Positions 47,130 to 57,835 of a stretch of 64,000 nucleotides of DNA are shown piece after piece. The notes beneath the pieces were generated by a model, which did no database searches, was not told the DNA's origin, and worked only from the letters and a program-made list of their open reading frames with translations. The DNA comes from Microthyrium microscopicum (taxonomy: Eukaryota; Ascomycota; Dothideomycetes; Microthyriales; Microthyriaceae). Position numbers and translations under genes: made by a program. Every line of letters starts with the position of its first letter. The first letter of the stretch is position 1. Location: assembly GCA_010405405.1 (NCBI GenBank), contig MU004231.1:4142884-4206883 (forward strand), written 5' to 3'.

Positions 47130-47486
47130 TATTCGCCAAGACAATTTTAACCTTCAGATTTAGACCGCTTCTAGTAAGTTCTGGAGCGCGACACGCCTCT
47201 GTGGCGCTTTTCCCAGGTGCGGTCACCGGTGATCCAGATTAGCACCGTCAAATTGGGAAGATGTTAAAACAAATTCTAGACTGAGAGTTGTCTCTGAAAG
47301 TCGTCATTTCAGCACTCATCAGCTCTTTTCTCTCTTCAAAACTTTGATAAATGCGTTTTTTATTCCGTAGTTTCTCGTGTCCCTCCATGACTTTGTAATT
47401 ATAGTCTTGTCCTTCCTTTGACTTTTCTGTGTATTTGGCCAATTCTTCATTCTTTCAAATTTGCCCCATACGGACTTACCGACAAC
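47130..47486. other. promoter region of the cell-wall protein gene
   Basis: About 355 nt between the transposon's right end and the ATG of the Ser-rich protein. No gene seen. The transposon therefore lies within likely promoter distance. Confidence 0.45.
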
Positions 47487-49993
47487 ATGAGAATCCACGC
47501 CCTCGCCGGGATATCACTATCATTATGGACAGTATCTAATGCCTAGTACGTATGCCCAAACACTTGCACTGCACAACTATCGGCTGCAAACGAAGCAAAT
47601 GATGCATGTACTGGTAGCACAAATACCAACCAATGCTACCAATCTTGGCAGAATGATTGTGAAAACATCATCAGTGCCGGTATCCTCGCAAAGACAGCAG
47701 CAGAGGCATCGCTTACAAAATGCATGGTTTTTTGTGCTGGATATGCTGCTGCAGACTTTGGTTCAACTACCGCTACATCGTGTCGGTGTCGTCCATCTTT
47801 CACAGCCACATCTCTCAAAAGCGGCGCCAAAGTTGCATATGCTTGCGCTTCAGATGGTATCTCATCGTCTTCTCTCCCAAGCTCAAGCACCTCAGCATCT
47901 TCATCGCAGAACTCAGCAGTCACTGCCAGTAGTACTGTAGCTTCTACATTATCAGCCGATTCATCATCTTCAATCGTTGCTTCATCTACCGATTCATCGT
48001 CTTCTGTCACTGCATCATCGGGCTCCTCGTTAACCTCATCTCGCAGTCTAGTATCATCGAGCTTCCCAGTTAGTGTTGACGGTGGCTGCGGAGTCGAAGC
48101 GGAAGAAACCTGCGTCGGGAGTATATTTGGTAACTGCTGTTCCGACTACGGTTTTTGGTAAGTTCAGTTTCAAACCACATCAGGTACAGCACACTAACAA
48201 GAGTTAGTGGAGACGGTGATGTTTATTGCGGCGCTGGTTGCCAACCAGGATATGGAAACTGCGATGGTATCGTATCTTCATCCTCTGCTGCCGCTTCGTC
48301 AACATCCTCGTCGCCTTCGTCCGCTTCGTCCACTTCGGTTAGCTTGACGCCGTCCTCCAGTTCTTCCAGTCCTTCCAGCTCCATCGATGTTACTAGCTCC
48401 TCCGCTTCTAGTTCTTCCAGCTCTAGCGACGTTGCCGGATCCTCCAGTGTTCCAAGCTCTCCCAGTTCGTCTAGTCTTCCCAGTTCTTCCAGTTCGACCA
48501 GTTCGACCAGCTCAGCAGTCGACTCATCCACTGTATCATCGACCACTGTATCTGCCGCCGCCCCAAGCGCTTCCTGTGGAGGAAATGTCCCGATCACAAT
48601 CAACTGCCCTGGTGGCCAAGGCTTCACAGACTACGGAACATACAAGAGATGCAACGGATATGCTTATTACCTGTTCGGAACCGGTCTCACTGGACAACAG
48701 ATCGACCCCGGCACGTCAACTTGTGTTGCAGCTTGTCAAAGCCAGGGAGGAGTTGTGGCAACAACAGCTAGTAATGGGTATTGTTTCTGCTTTAATATTG
48801 ATGTCTGTGCTCACGGAAGCACTGAAATTGACATTCCAGCGTCAGGAGCAAGTGGTGGCTACAACTATGAATGGATCGACCCGATGGCTCCAGCTTGCTG
48901 TCCAGTATCAAGCTCATCGAGTTCTCCGGTTTCTACGACTGTGACGTCCTCTGATGTTCCAAGCACAATGTCATCGACTGTTTCCACTAGCAGTGCACCG
49001 TCGTCTGATAGTTCCAGCAGTACCGTCTCATCCGATGTCTCTAGCACCGCCGCTTCGTCGACTATCTCTAGCACTGCGATTGCATCCAGCTCCATTAGCT
49101 CCACAGATGCTTCGCCTACCAGCTCCGGCTCCAGCACTGAATCATCATCGTCGTCAGTCGCAACCTCGACATCCTCGGTAATATCATCAAGCTCGTCTTC
49201 CAGTGTTGCTAGTTCATCAAGCAGCGGTTCACTCTCCAGCTCGGTGACATCCTCATCCACTGCAACTTCATCACCTAGTAGCTCGTCATCATCAAGTGCC
49301 GCTCCCACAATATCCAGCACTTGTGGTCTCGTCGGTTACGACTTGAACAATCCAGTTTCATACGACTATTCAAGCAAGACTGCTGATACTAGTCTGGCAG
49401 GCTGCTTGGCTTTTTGTAAGAAGTCGTCTACGTGCAAAGCTTTCGCAGTATCAGCTGGTAAAGAGTGCTATTTGTACACCAGCGTTGTTAACGGTAACGT
49501 CAAGAGCAATCCATCATCGCCATACATGTTCTTCGACGTCACCTGTCTAAACCCCGTCCCGTCAATCACTAGCAGCCAGGCCTCATCGACAAGCAAGACT
49601 TCCTCAAAGTCCAGCTCAACCAACTCGGTATCGAAAACGACTTCTTCTACTCTTGCGACTAGTAGCCAAAAGTCGTCCTCTGTGACTTCATCAAGCTCGA
49701 CTCTACACACATCTACACGTACATCATCAACCTCAAGCGCTCCTGCTCCATCTGTGTCACATATTTGTGGGACAAGTGGATACGATTCGCAGAAACCTGC
49801 CGCCTATCTGACTTCCACCAAAGCTGCAAACTACAGTCTGGCGGGCTGTACAGCCTTCTGCAAAGCAAACTCGGGTTGCCTGTCCTTTGCTGTTGGATCT
49901 AATACGTGTCTCTTGTACAAGGCTGCAGTAACTGGAAACTTGAACGCCAACACAGCCTCTCCATACAAATTCTACGATAGCTCCTGCTTCTAG
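47487..49993 (+). CDS. Ser-rich cell-wall/adhesin-like protein with CBM18 and two PAN-like modules
   Basis: Predicted secreted, heavily O-glycosylated surface protein. Three exons: 47487-47545, 47618-48157, 48208-49993, giving 794 residues. A signal peptide opens it (MRIHALAGISLSLWTVSNA). Residues 20-100 are a Cys-rich module. Near 173-220 is a hevein-like chitin-binding domain (CBM18: DGGCGVEAEETC, FGNCCSDYGFWCG, YCGAGCQPGYGNC), split by the second intron. Long Ser tracts follow, then a Cys-rich block near 330-430 and two related PAN/apple-like modules near 570-650 and 717-794 (SLAGCLAFCKKSSTC and SLAGCTAFCKANSGC). There is no GPI tail. The first intron (GTACGT, 72 nt, divisible by three) overlaps a TAG in the ATG frame; splicing there is inferred. 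Confidence 0.75.
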
Positions 49994-50327
49994 TCTATCG
50001 CCGAGTACCATTTTTGTGCCAAACATACAAATAATGTAATCAATAATAGACATAATCCAAGTCATTGTACCAAGCGCAAGGGAAAGAAGCTATCGAATCT
50101 CATACATATTGATCACCCATTAAAATACCACATACTCAAGCACCAGGAAATAGTCAAAAATGTAAACAATAATAGCATTAAACCCAGCCAAAGCGATCGC
50201 ACTGATTCACTTCAACATAAAACGCTACCAATAACCATACTCCCTACCAATGCATAAACTTCGTTACTTCTTCCCAAAATCACTTCAGTACAATATCAAT
50301 ACATCTACCCCCTTTTCACACAGCGCT
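49994..50327. other. convergent 3' regions
   Basis: The Ser-rich protein gene and CYK3 converge here. Nothing else was recognised. Confidence 0.45.
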
Positions 50328-53300
50328 TCATACACACTCCCACTCTGCAAAAACACACCACCTCGCACTCCGATCTGCCAACACCAATCCTCTCCACGTC
50401 CCTCGCTCACCGACCTTGATCACCGTCTCCCACTCACTGCCTTCCGCCGCTCCCTCACTCTTCCCGCCTACCGTCTCCACCTTTCTCGTCAGCCGTATTA
50501 TCTTGCCACTTGGCGTCTGCACTGCCAACTTCGCTGGTTTGATGCCTCCTGAACCGGTGGTGGATCCACTGGACGTGCTGGAAGGGTTACTGTATGCGCT
50601 GCCGGAGGCACTTATCGACGCCATGCTCATTGCTGAGGCTGGGCGCACGATTTGATTGCCCATTGGGTTTGGTGATGGTGCTCGTGTGGATCCGAGGATG
50701 GGTGAGCGGGTTAGACTGGATGGATGCTGGCGTACGCAGAAGACGAAGGTGTTGTTGGCTGTTAGGCGAGCGCATTGGGGTTGGGCGATGTAGAGATCGT
50801 GTCGTTGGGCGTGGGGAGTTGGGTGGCGGGTTAGGAATGAGTATGGCGGATTTTGGCCTGTGTGGAATATTGGGAGGGCGAGTGCTAGGGGATGGGGATT
50901 GGATTTTATTGAATGCTATGATCGTGTTAGTAAAGCGAATGATGGAATGATTGGAAAGGGTGAGCTTACCATAAGGCCACGCTTGCCAGCGTAGATTTTG
51001 AGCACTCCTTGACCTTCATCGCTGGGTAGGACGGCTTTGATGGTGAAGCGTTTGCGGCCGGCGAACCATTCTGCTTGTGAGAGGGCAGGTTTTCGGACGA
51101 CATCGCCGCTCTCGAAGAGATCACCGTCTGCGTCTCTAGCGAAGGCGCGGACTTCAAGCTCGGCGATGAGTTCGATGTCATCCCGGACGAAGAAGTGTAG
51201 GTGGGTGAGTTCGAGATTGTCGAGATGTAGAGAGCTGGTATCAAAGTCGTAGATCTCAATATTGTTGCGGAAGTATGGCGGACAAGCGCATGGCAGCGAA
51301 AGAAGGACTTCTGGCGCCATGGGCGGCACCATATGCTGGTGTTCTGGATGTATGGGGACGTGTGTATAACAGATCTCCGTCGGTCGAGCGAGGAACCACC
51401 ACGACTCTGCCATCTGCGCGCTCGTCGTCGAGTATTGTGTTCTCCGAGGATTCGTAGGACTGGCCAACGAGCAGTCCATTATACGCCATTCTCCATCGAC
51501 AATGACCGTATTCCACCAGTGATTTGGCCGCGCCATTAGATCGATATCCAGCATTTCTCCCGGCACCTTCAAGTAGCCACGCACAACCTCAACATGCACC
51601 CCAATTGCCGCACACATCTCGGCAACCAGCAGTGCAATTTCTTGCGTACACCCCCTTTTCGTCGCAAGCACGCGTCGAACATTCATCTCGCCTTCAAAGT
51701 CCTCCTCCCACGAGATCCGCTCGCTAACCCACGTGAAAATCGCTCTCAACCGTTGCACATCACTGCGATACGGCCGACATAAGTATCCCTGTACCAGCGA
51801 CATAACAGTCGTACTCGGCGGTAGATTCGCCACAAAGCGCGCACTCTTATCCACCATCCCCAAATTACACACCGTAAAGTCCGTCGGCTCCACCACCGGC
51901 AGCCCATCCAGTCCCTCATCGCCCTCCACACACTGCAATAGCTCTTCAACTGGCGCAATTACGGGTATATCCAGCATCTGGCACCGTTCTGCGCGCTCAC
52001 GGCGCTCATTCTTGCTTAGCGAGTTGGACCGGTGCACATCACGCCGCACCTGCACCCAATCCATTGTACCACCCAGCCCCATCTCGCGCGCCGCACTAGA
52101 TTGTGGACGTGCAGACTGCACTGCCATGCCGCCCGCGATGCCGACCATACTCGAATTGGCGTGTTTGCCGAACTTGACAGGGCTGCCTGCCCGACTACCA
52201 GGGCGACTGTGATTTCCAGCAGCAGAGATTGTGCTACGGGCAGTGGCGGCAGATGCGCGCGCAGAGTCCATCATTTTGCGGAAGAAGCCGCTTTTGCGTG
52301 GACTCGGAGTTCCTAGACCGCCGTGTAGACCGTCACCGGGTAATGCGACTTGGGCGTGTGTGGCGTGGCTGGAGTGGAAAGATGGACCGGAGAGTACGGA
52401 TTCGGGACGATTGCCGCTGGTGAAGCTGACGTTACTGCTAGACACGAAATCTACTGAGCTTTGTGGGCGAAGAGGTTTGCCGTTGATTTGGCCGAGTTTC
52501 TTGTTGTAAAATGTGCCAGCGCTGGCACTAGACATACCGCCGGCGGATGTGCCGCTCCAGAGAGTGTGGTTTGTGCTATTGCTGCTGTTAGTAGTGGTGG
52601 TTGCTGAAGATTTGAGGGTGAATGTTCGGCCTAGTGCAGCAGTCGCTAGTTCGTAGGCAGATTTTTGTTTCTTGAGTTTACGTGATCCTTTACGGCTGCT
52701 GAGTGCTGAGAAGGGCCGTTGTATTTGTTCGCGGAGGTTGTAGTTGGAGTTCTTTTCGGGAATTGGTGGTTTCAGCTCTTCGTCTTCTTGATCATCGCGT
52801 TCTTCCCAGCCGGAGTTTTGGAGCTCTCTAAGCCTCTTTTCCATCCGGGGGATATAGTCGTCAAGTTGACTTCCCGCTCCATCTCGCTGCCCATCCGAGT
52901 CTCCGTCTACAGTATGGTAGCCAGAATCTATTTGCGTAGTCGCCATGGACGTGTGAGGTCTTCGAACCCGTGTTCCGACTTGTGCATCTGCGCCATATAA
53001 TTTCTCATAGTCATCAGGACCCCATATGCTGCCCTGCGGAAAGTCTTGGTGCTGTTCAGGTTGTGCGGGCTCTTGTGCACCAGCTAGTGTCATGTCTTGG
53101 AATGTATCCATAATGTCATTGAACGCAGAAGTAAAAGGCGACGGAGTGTTTTTCCCTTGCCGATCTCCGCGCTCAGGATTCGGAGTGCGTGGTGCATTGC
53201 CATAAGCTTCCTGGGCCATGGGATTAGGAGAAGGCGCTCTGCTGTTAGCATAACGATGTTGTGGCGGAGGTGGCGGTGGAGGAGAAGCTTCTTGGGCCAT

Positions 53301-54078
53301 ATAAGGATTCGGAGATGGAGCCCTTGAGCCATAATGCATCATAGCAGGTGACGGTCCTCGTGAATAAGGTCGCCCCATGGGCGAAGGTGCTCTCGAATAC
53401 TGTGGCATAGGCGATGGTGGGCCTCTAGAATATGGCCGTGGCACTGCAGGTGAGACTCGTCCAGAGTGTAGATTGCTTCGCGAATATTGATGTCGTGGAG
53501 TAGGTTCATAGACTTGCGACATTGGCCTGTTTTGACCCATCCGTGATCCACCTCTCTCGACATTACTTCTTGCCATTGACGAATACGGTCGGCGCGAACC
53601 ACTGCCATTTTGAGTCCCATTACGTGCTCTATCCACCAATGAACCACCATTCTTTATCGCGACCTCCCGCGCCGCAGCCTCTGGATTCGGTGACGGCGCC
53701 TCCGAATATGCCTGAAACGGCTTTCTCCAAGTCTTACTTTTCTGCAGTTTATCTTTGGCGGGTGTTTGGGCGGGTGGTAAGGGGCTAGGACTTCGCGATG
53801 CCGGCTGGTAGGATTCATCGAGGACTTTGACAAAGTTTGAAGGGAAAACGCCGACCATTCGAGGATCGCGACGGAGACGGCCAGTCCACCAAGAGCCGTC
53901 GCCGGCATTGAGGCATTCGATCAGGTCACCTTCTATGAAACCAAGATCTCGTTTAGTCTATGAAGGTTAGCTTGATTAAGATGTTGAGATTCTGATTGAA
54001 TACCTCGCCACCCCAGGAATATACAGCTTGAACCCAACATGGGAACCGCATAGGTAAACCCGGTGGAGCGGGTACCAT
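50328..54078 (-). CDS. CYK3: cytokinesis protein 3 (SH3 plus transglutaminase-like)
   Basis: Contractile-ring protein that promotes septum formation. Three exons on the minus strand: 54078-54004, 53957-50970, 50915-50328, giving 1216 residues. An SH3 domain spans about 10-70 (WVQAVYSWGGE, KRDLGFIEGDLIECLNAGDG, SWWTGRL, VGVFPSNFVKVL), split by the first intron. Residues 70-690 are disordered and rich in Ser, Pro, Arg and Tyr, with repeated YSRGPSP/APSPN units. The transglutaminase-like core lies about 720-870. It keeps a Cys795 (KRGCTQEIALL), His838 (PNHWWNTVIVDGEWR) and Asp853 (IMDCS), in the order of a catalytic triad. A C-terminal beta-rich region follows. Domain order and size are those of fungal Cyk3. 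Confidence 0.92.
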
Positions 54079-54717
54079 GGTGAGTTTCCGCTCGATAAAT
54101 AGTAATGTGATGCGACGATTGTGTAGACGTGGAGTAGGTTTTTCTTGGGCGCAGATCAAAGGGAGTTTATGAATGATGGAAATGCGCTTGAGAATGAATG
54201 TGAAGAATGACCAGGAGCAACAAGCGAAAAAGCTTTGAGCAATGGATTGAGACGTTGGCGATGTTGAGGACGGGGATCGTGGTGGAGCTAGGAGATGTTT
54301 ACCTAGTGTGTTGTTCGGGAGTCGTACGGGGCAACCCGCTCTACTGACCATTGTCGCTTGCTTGCAGAAAATTATTGAAAACACCATCGCCATCACCAAC
54401 TTCCGACTTCCGTTCTTGATGTCAAAAGCCTTTGCTTGCCAGCATTGGAATTGCTTTATTATTTCGTTCTGATACCTTCCTTGATGTATATTAACTTTCA
54501 AGTCCCGACAAGAACAACGTGTGCACCTGCCGCATATGCCCCATAAGCATTTTTGGAAATCCTCATCTGCACCTTTTGAAGAAAGAGGAATATCGCTGAT
54601 TATTCCGAAATAAAAAATCAGAGCATATCAATACATACTGACCTTTACATCAAACCAGCCAGTCATCTACATTTGATCTTCATTAACCAAACATACAGTA
54701 CAAGATCTATATACAAT
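54079..54717. other. intergenic between CYK3 and nitronate monooxygenase
   Basis: About 640 nt; CYK3 promoter and the 3' region of the next gene, both on the minus strand. A frame over CYK3's 5' side (54501-53953) is unlikely to be real, since it overlaps the true first exon and intron. Confidence 0.45.
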
Positions 54718-55829
54718 CTATAGCTTAGCCTGACCATCAGCCGACCACAAACTCTGGTTCTTCTGCAACGTCTCAATCGCTTCCTTCTCAATCCGCTTAA
54801 TCAACACATCGCAAGTAGGCACATCATGAATCAACCCAATAACCTGACCAGCCGTCCAAACACCATAATCGACATCTCCGTTGACGAAAACTTGTCGTCC
54901 ACGCTGTCCACTCATATACTGACCAATACCGCTCTTTCCAAAATCACCCGTCGTATCCTCCTGTTCAACCTTGAGCGCAGCCTTGGCTACCTTGTTGCCA
55001 TACAATCTGCTTGTATTCCGCCATTTGCGCAACACCAGCGCTGTGTCCGTCTCTTGCGCTTTGACAATCTCATCTTTAATATTCTGATGAATCGGTGCCT
55101 CCACCGTACACATAAAGCGTGTCCCCATATTGATTCCTTCCGCACCTAGCGCCAACGCCGCCGCAAGACCCTGCCCATCCGCAAACCCTCCACTCGCAAT
55201 AAACGGCACACCTCCCAAACTCTGACGCGCACGACTCAGCAGGATAAAATTGGTGATATCGCTCTCGCCCACATGGCCAGCACACTCAAAGCCATCAATG
55301 CTCAAAAAGTCAACGCCGAGCTTAACAGCAGACTGTGCGTGGCGGATGGTGGTGCACTTGTGCAAGATTGTAATGCCCGCCTTCTTGAGCTCGCGGATCA
55401 CTGGGCCGGGCGAGTTGCCGGCGGTCTCGACGATGCGGATGCCTTCTTCGATGATGACGCGGGTGTAGGCGCCGTAGTCTGGGGGCGCGAGGGCGGGGAG
55501 GAGGGTGATGTTTACGCCAAAGGGCTTTTGGGTCATGGTGCGGCATTTGCGGATTTCTTTGCGGAGATCTTCGGGGGTGGGTTGCGTGAGGGCTGTGATC
55601 TAGGGAGATATGTGAGCGCTGGGTCGGATCTGGGAGTGTAGAGAAACACGAACTAGTCCGAGACCGCCGGCGTTGCTGACGGCGCTGGCGAGTTCAGCGT
55701 AGCCAACCCATTGCATGCCGCCTTGGACGATGGGGACTGTGATATTGTTAGTATTGGCACATGTCAGTAGCGTAGTAAGATCTGACCTGCGATGCCCAGC
55801 TTGCGAGTGAGGGCGGTATTGAAAGGCAT
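54718..55829 (-). CDS. nitronate monooxygenase (2-nitropropane dioxygenase family)
   Basis: FMN enzyme that oxidises alkyl nitronates such as propionate 3-nitronate. Three exons on the minus strand: 55829-55787, 55736-55654, 55599-54718, giving 335 residues, normal for the family. The barrel starts with KLGIAVPIVQGGMQWVGYAE and SAVSNAGGLGLITALT. The FMN and active-site motifs are present: GVNITLLPA, AVKLGVDFLSIDGFECAGHV with the likely catalytic His, IASGGFADGQGLAAAL and GAEGINMGTRFMCTVEA. The C-terminal part (GQVIGLIHDVPTCDVLIKRI) closes the barrel. No signal peptide or import signal is seen, so it is probably cytosolic. The first intron has an unusual GTCAGA donor and the second GTTCGT. Confidence 0.92.
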
Positions 55830-56567
55830 GACGGCGGTGTATGCAACGAAGGATATGGAGTATGCACGATGTCCTTTCAAGCGACAGGTAGTAAGGATAC
55901 AGAAGGAGTGTGTATAGGGAGAGGAAAAGCGGGTGGAATGGTGTTGCAAAACCCCAGTTCCCCAGATATTAAACCGCGGCTAAGCTCAAAGGCGTGGCGG
56001 GCCTGTAACCCCACATGAGGAAGGTGCAGCCAATGACGGTTCATTAAAGCCGAGGCTTTTCATCTTCAAGATGACAATGATTACTTTCTAAGACTATTAT
56101 ACTCACCATGGGCTCTGCTTCCATAAAATATTTGTAAAAGTTTCTGCAGATCGGACAATTGTCAATACGACTTTCAAAACATGCACCGTTATTTCTGTCT
56201 TTATGCCATTGAATATGCGACTCAACATCTACCGATATATCGATATTGATATCACGGAGAACTCTCGGAACCAAACAATTCACATGGTTCAATAATATCA
56301 AAAGACAAGAAAATCAAAAACTTTTATTCATTAATGCGTCCCCAATGCCACCAGCAATGCAGTTTCCTTCCACCAGATATTCCATATCCCCATCCGTTTT
56401 TAACATGCTAGAGAGTAGATTAAACCCAAGTTCCCCAATTTTTATACACGTAAACGTGCTTCAAAGAATACCGAAATCGCTATATCAAGATGCATGGACA
56501 AGTGCGAAATCAACTTTTAGTTGTTGACCTTTGCTTGTTCAGGTCTTCTGCGTGGCATTCCAGCCTT
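55830..56567. other. intergenic, no gene accepted
   Basis: About 740 nt between two minus-strand genes. A Cys-containing minus-strand frame at 56301-56044 (NCPICRNFYKYFMEAEPM) ends in a GTGAGT donor and could be a relic exon, but it lacks an ATG. Confidence 0.4.
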
Positions 56568-57835
56568 TCATTGCGGCCCAGCTCCCATTTCCAATACCTG
56601 GACTGCGCGTTCCAGGTCATCTTCCATTACCATCACTGCGCCGGCTTTTGTTGTGCTTAGATACGCCATTTCGACCGGGCCAGTGATATCTGTTTTCGTA
56701 GCATCGACAAGTCTTCCGGCAATACCGCAGACGATACCGGTGCTTTCCAGCGGAAGGGTGCGCAGATCCAAGATGATGGGAATCAAAGTGTCGGACGTTG
56801 TGCCCATCAGTAAGCTCTGATCATATTGTGCGCGGCCTGGGGATGTGCGGCCATTAGTGTTGGCTGAGCTGGGTAGCTCAAACAGTGGGAGGGAGCGCGT
56901 TTCTAGGAGCAAGCTGGGTGATTCTCCTTCGGAAAGGGTCAGGCTGAAGAAGTTGGGTGTGCAGAGGAGGGTTTTGATGATGGCGAGTAGTAGGGCGTGT
57001 TCTTGCCGCTTGTCGTCTTTGCCAGCACATTGCACGAGACGTGTCTCCTTGTTTACAGATGGCACGACGTTACGTTTATGGAGGGTGTTGAAAGTTCGCA
57101 CTTGGAGCTCTGAGAGTGTAGATGGAGGCGGTGTGCCGGGTGCGAGGAATTGCGAGCCGCTGCTGTCGGAAGAGGCGGTGTTGGGGCGGTTGACGTATGC
57201 TTGGCTAGAGTGTTGGTTGATTCGGCCCCAGTCATGCTCGCTGAGTTCGAAGCCTTGGGACTTGAGGGCAGCGATCACAGCGGCTTGGGAGCGACGGGGG
57301 CAGATGATGTAGTCGCTAAAGTAGGTGGTGATGAAAAAGATGGAGATTCCAGCCAGGGCGAGAGGTGTGGTAAGGTCGATTACGCGTTGAGATGGGGAGC
57401 TGCCGGAGCCGGAGACGAACATTAGGATATAATCATCAGGGGCAATAGTGACTGAAGCATCTTTGCCTTCGGTGTTCAATGAGCTGAGAAGGGGTCGAAA
57501 GAGAGAGTTTGCCAATTCTTTGGGGAGAACGACAGAGGCTTCTACTGGATTGATGGAGATGTTGAGAAATGGGAGATCCTGGGCATTTCCAGATTCCGGT
57601 AGGAGCAATCGGAGGATTGGGTGAATACATTGGCTGTAGAGTTCGATTGGAATATGCACCAAGGACAGTTGAACATCCTGTTGCACAATTAGCTATGACA
57701 ACAAGAAAGATGATACCATCGACGCTCTCATCTATTGGGACCAAGAGTAGGGGCAAGGAATGATGTAGGCTTTGAAAACAGACTACTTACTATAAATTGG
57801 ATTTGTGCATTGAGAATAGAAGTCGAGTCCTCCAT
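56568..57835 (-). CDS. CASTOR-like ACT-domain amino-acid-binding protein
   Basis: Two exons on the minus strand, 57835-57791 and 57677-56568, giving 384 residues. The layout matches animal CASTOR1, the arginine sensor of the TORC1 pathway: an N-terminal LVHIPIELYSQCIHPILRLL, a first ACT-like pair with DYILMFVSG, then VIDLTTPLALAGISIFFITT and FSDYIICPRRSQAAVIAALK. A second pair follows with LIPIILDLRTLPLESTGIVC and GIAGRLVDATKTDITGPVEM and AYLSTTKAGAVMV. A disordered, Ser-rich linker lies near 170-240. Fungi carry such ACT proteins, but I know of no proven role, so a nutrient-sensing function is inference from the fold only. No signal peptide or membrane segment. Confidence 0.78.

Noticed and set aside
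47248-47442. Charged 64-codon minus-strand frame between the transposon and the surface-protein gene.
   Set aside because: No ATG at its start and no conservation recognised; likely chance.
48223-49320. Long Glu/Asp/Leu-rich minus-strand frames opposite the Ser-rich gene.
   Set aside because: They are mirror images of Ser codons on the plus strand (TCN/AGY runs) and have no signals of their own.
56044-56301. Minus-strand frame with CPIC and FYKYF, possibly a small zinc-binding protein.
   Set aside because: No ATG start and no upstream exon could be found; kept only as a possible relic.
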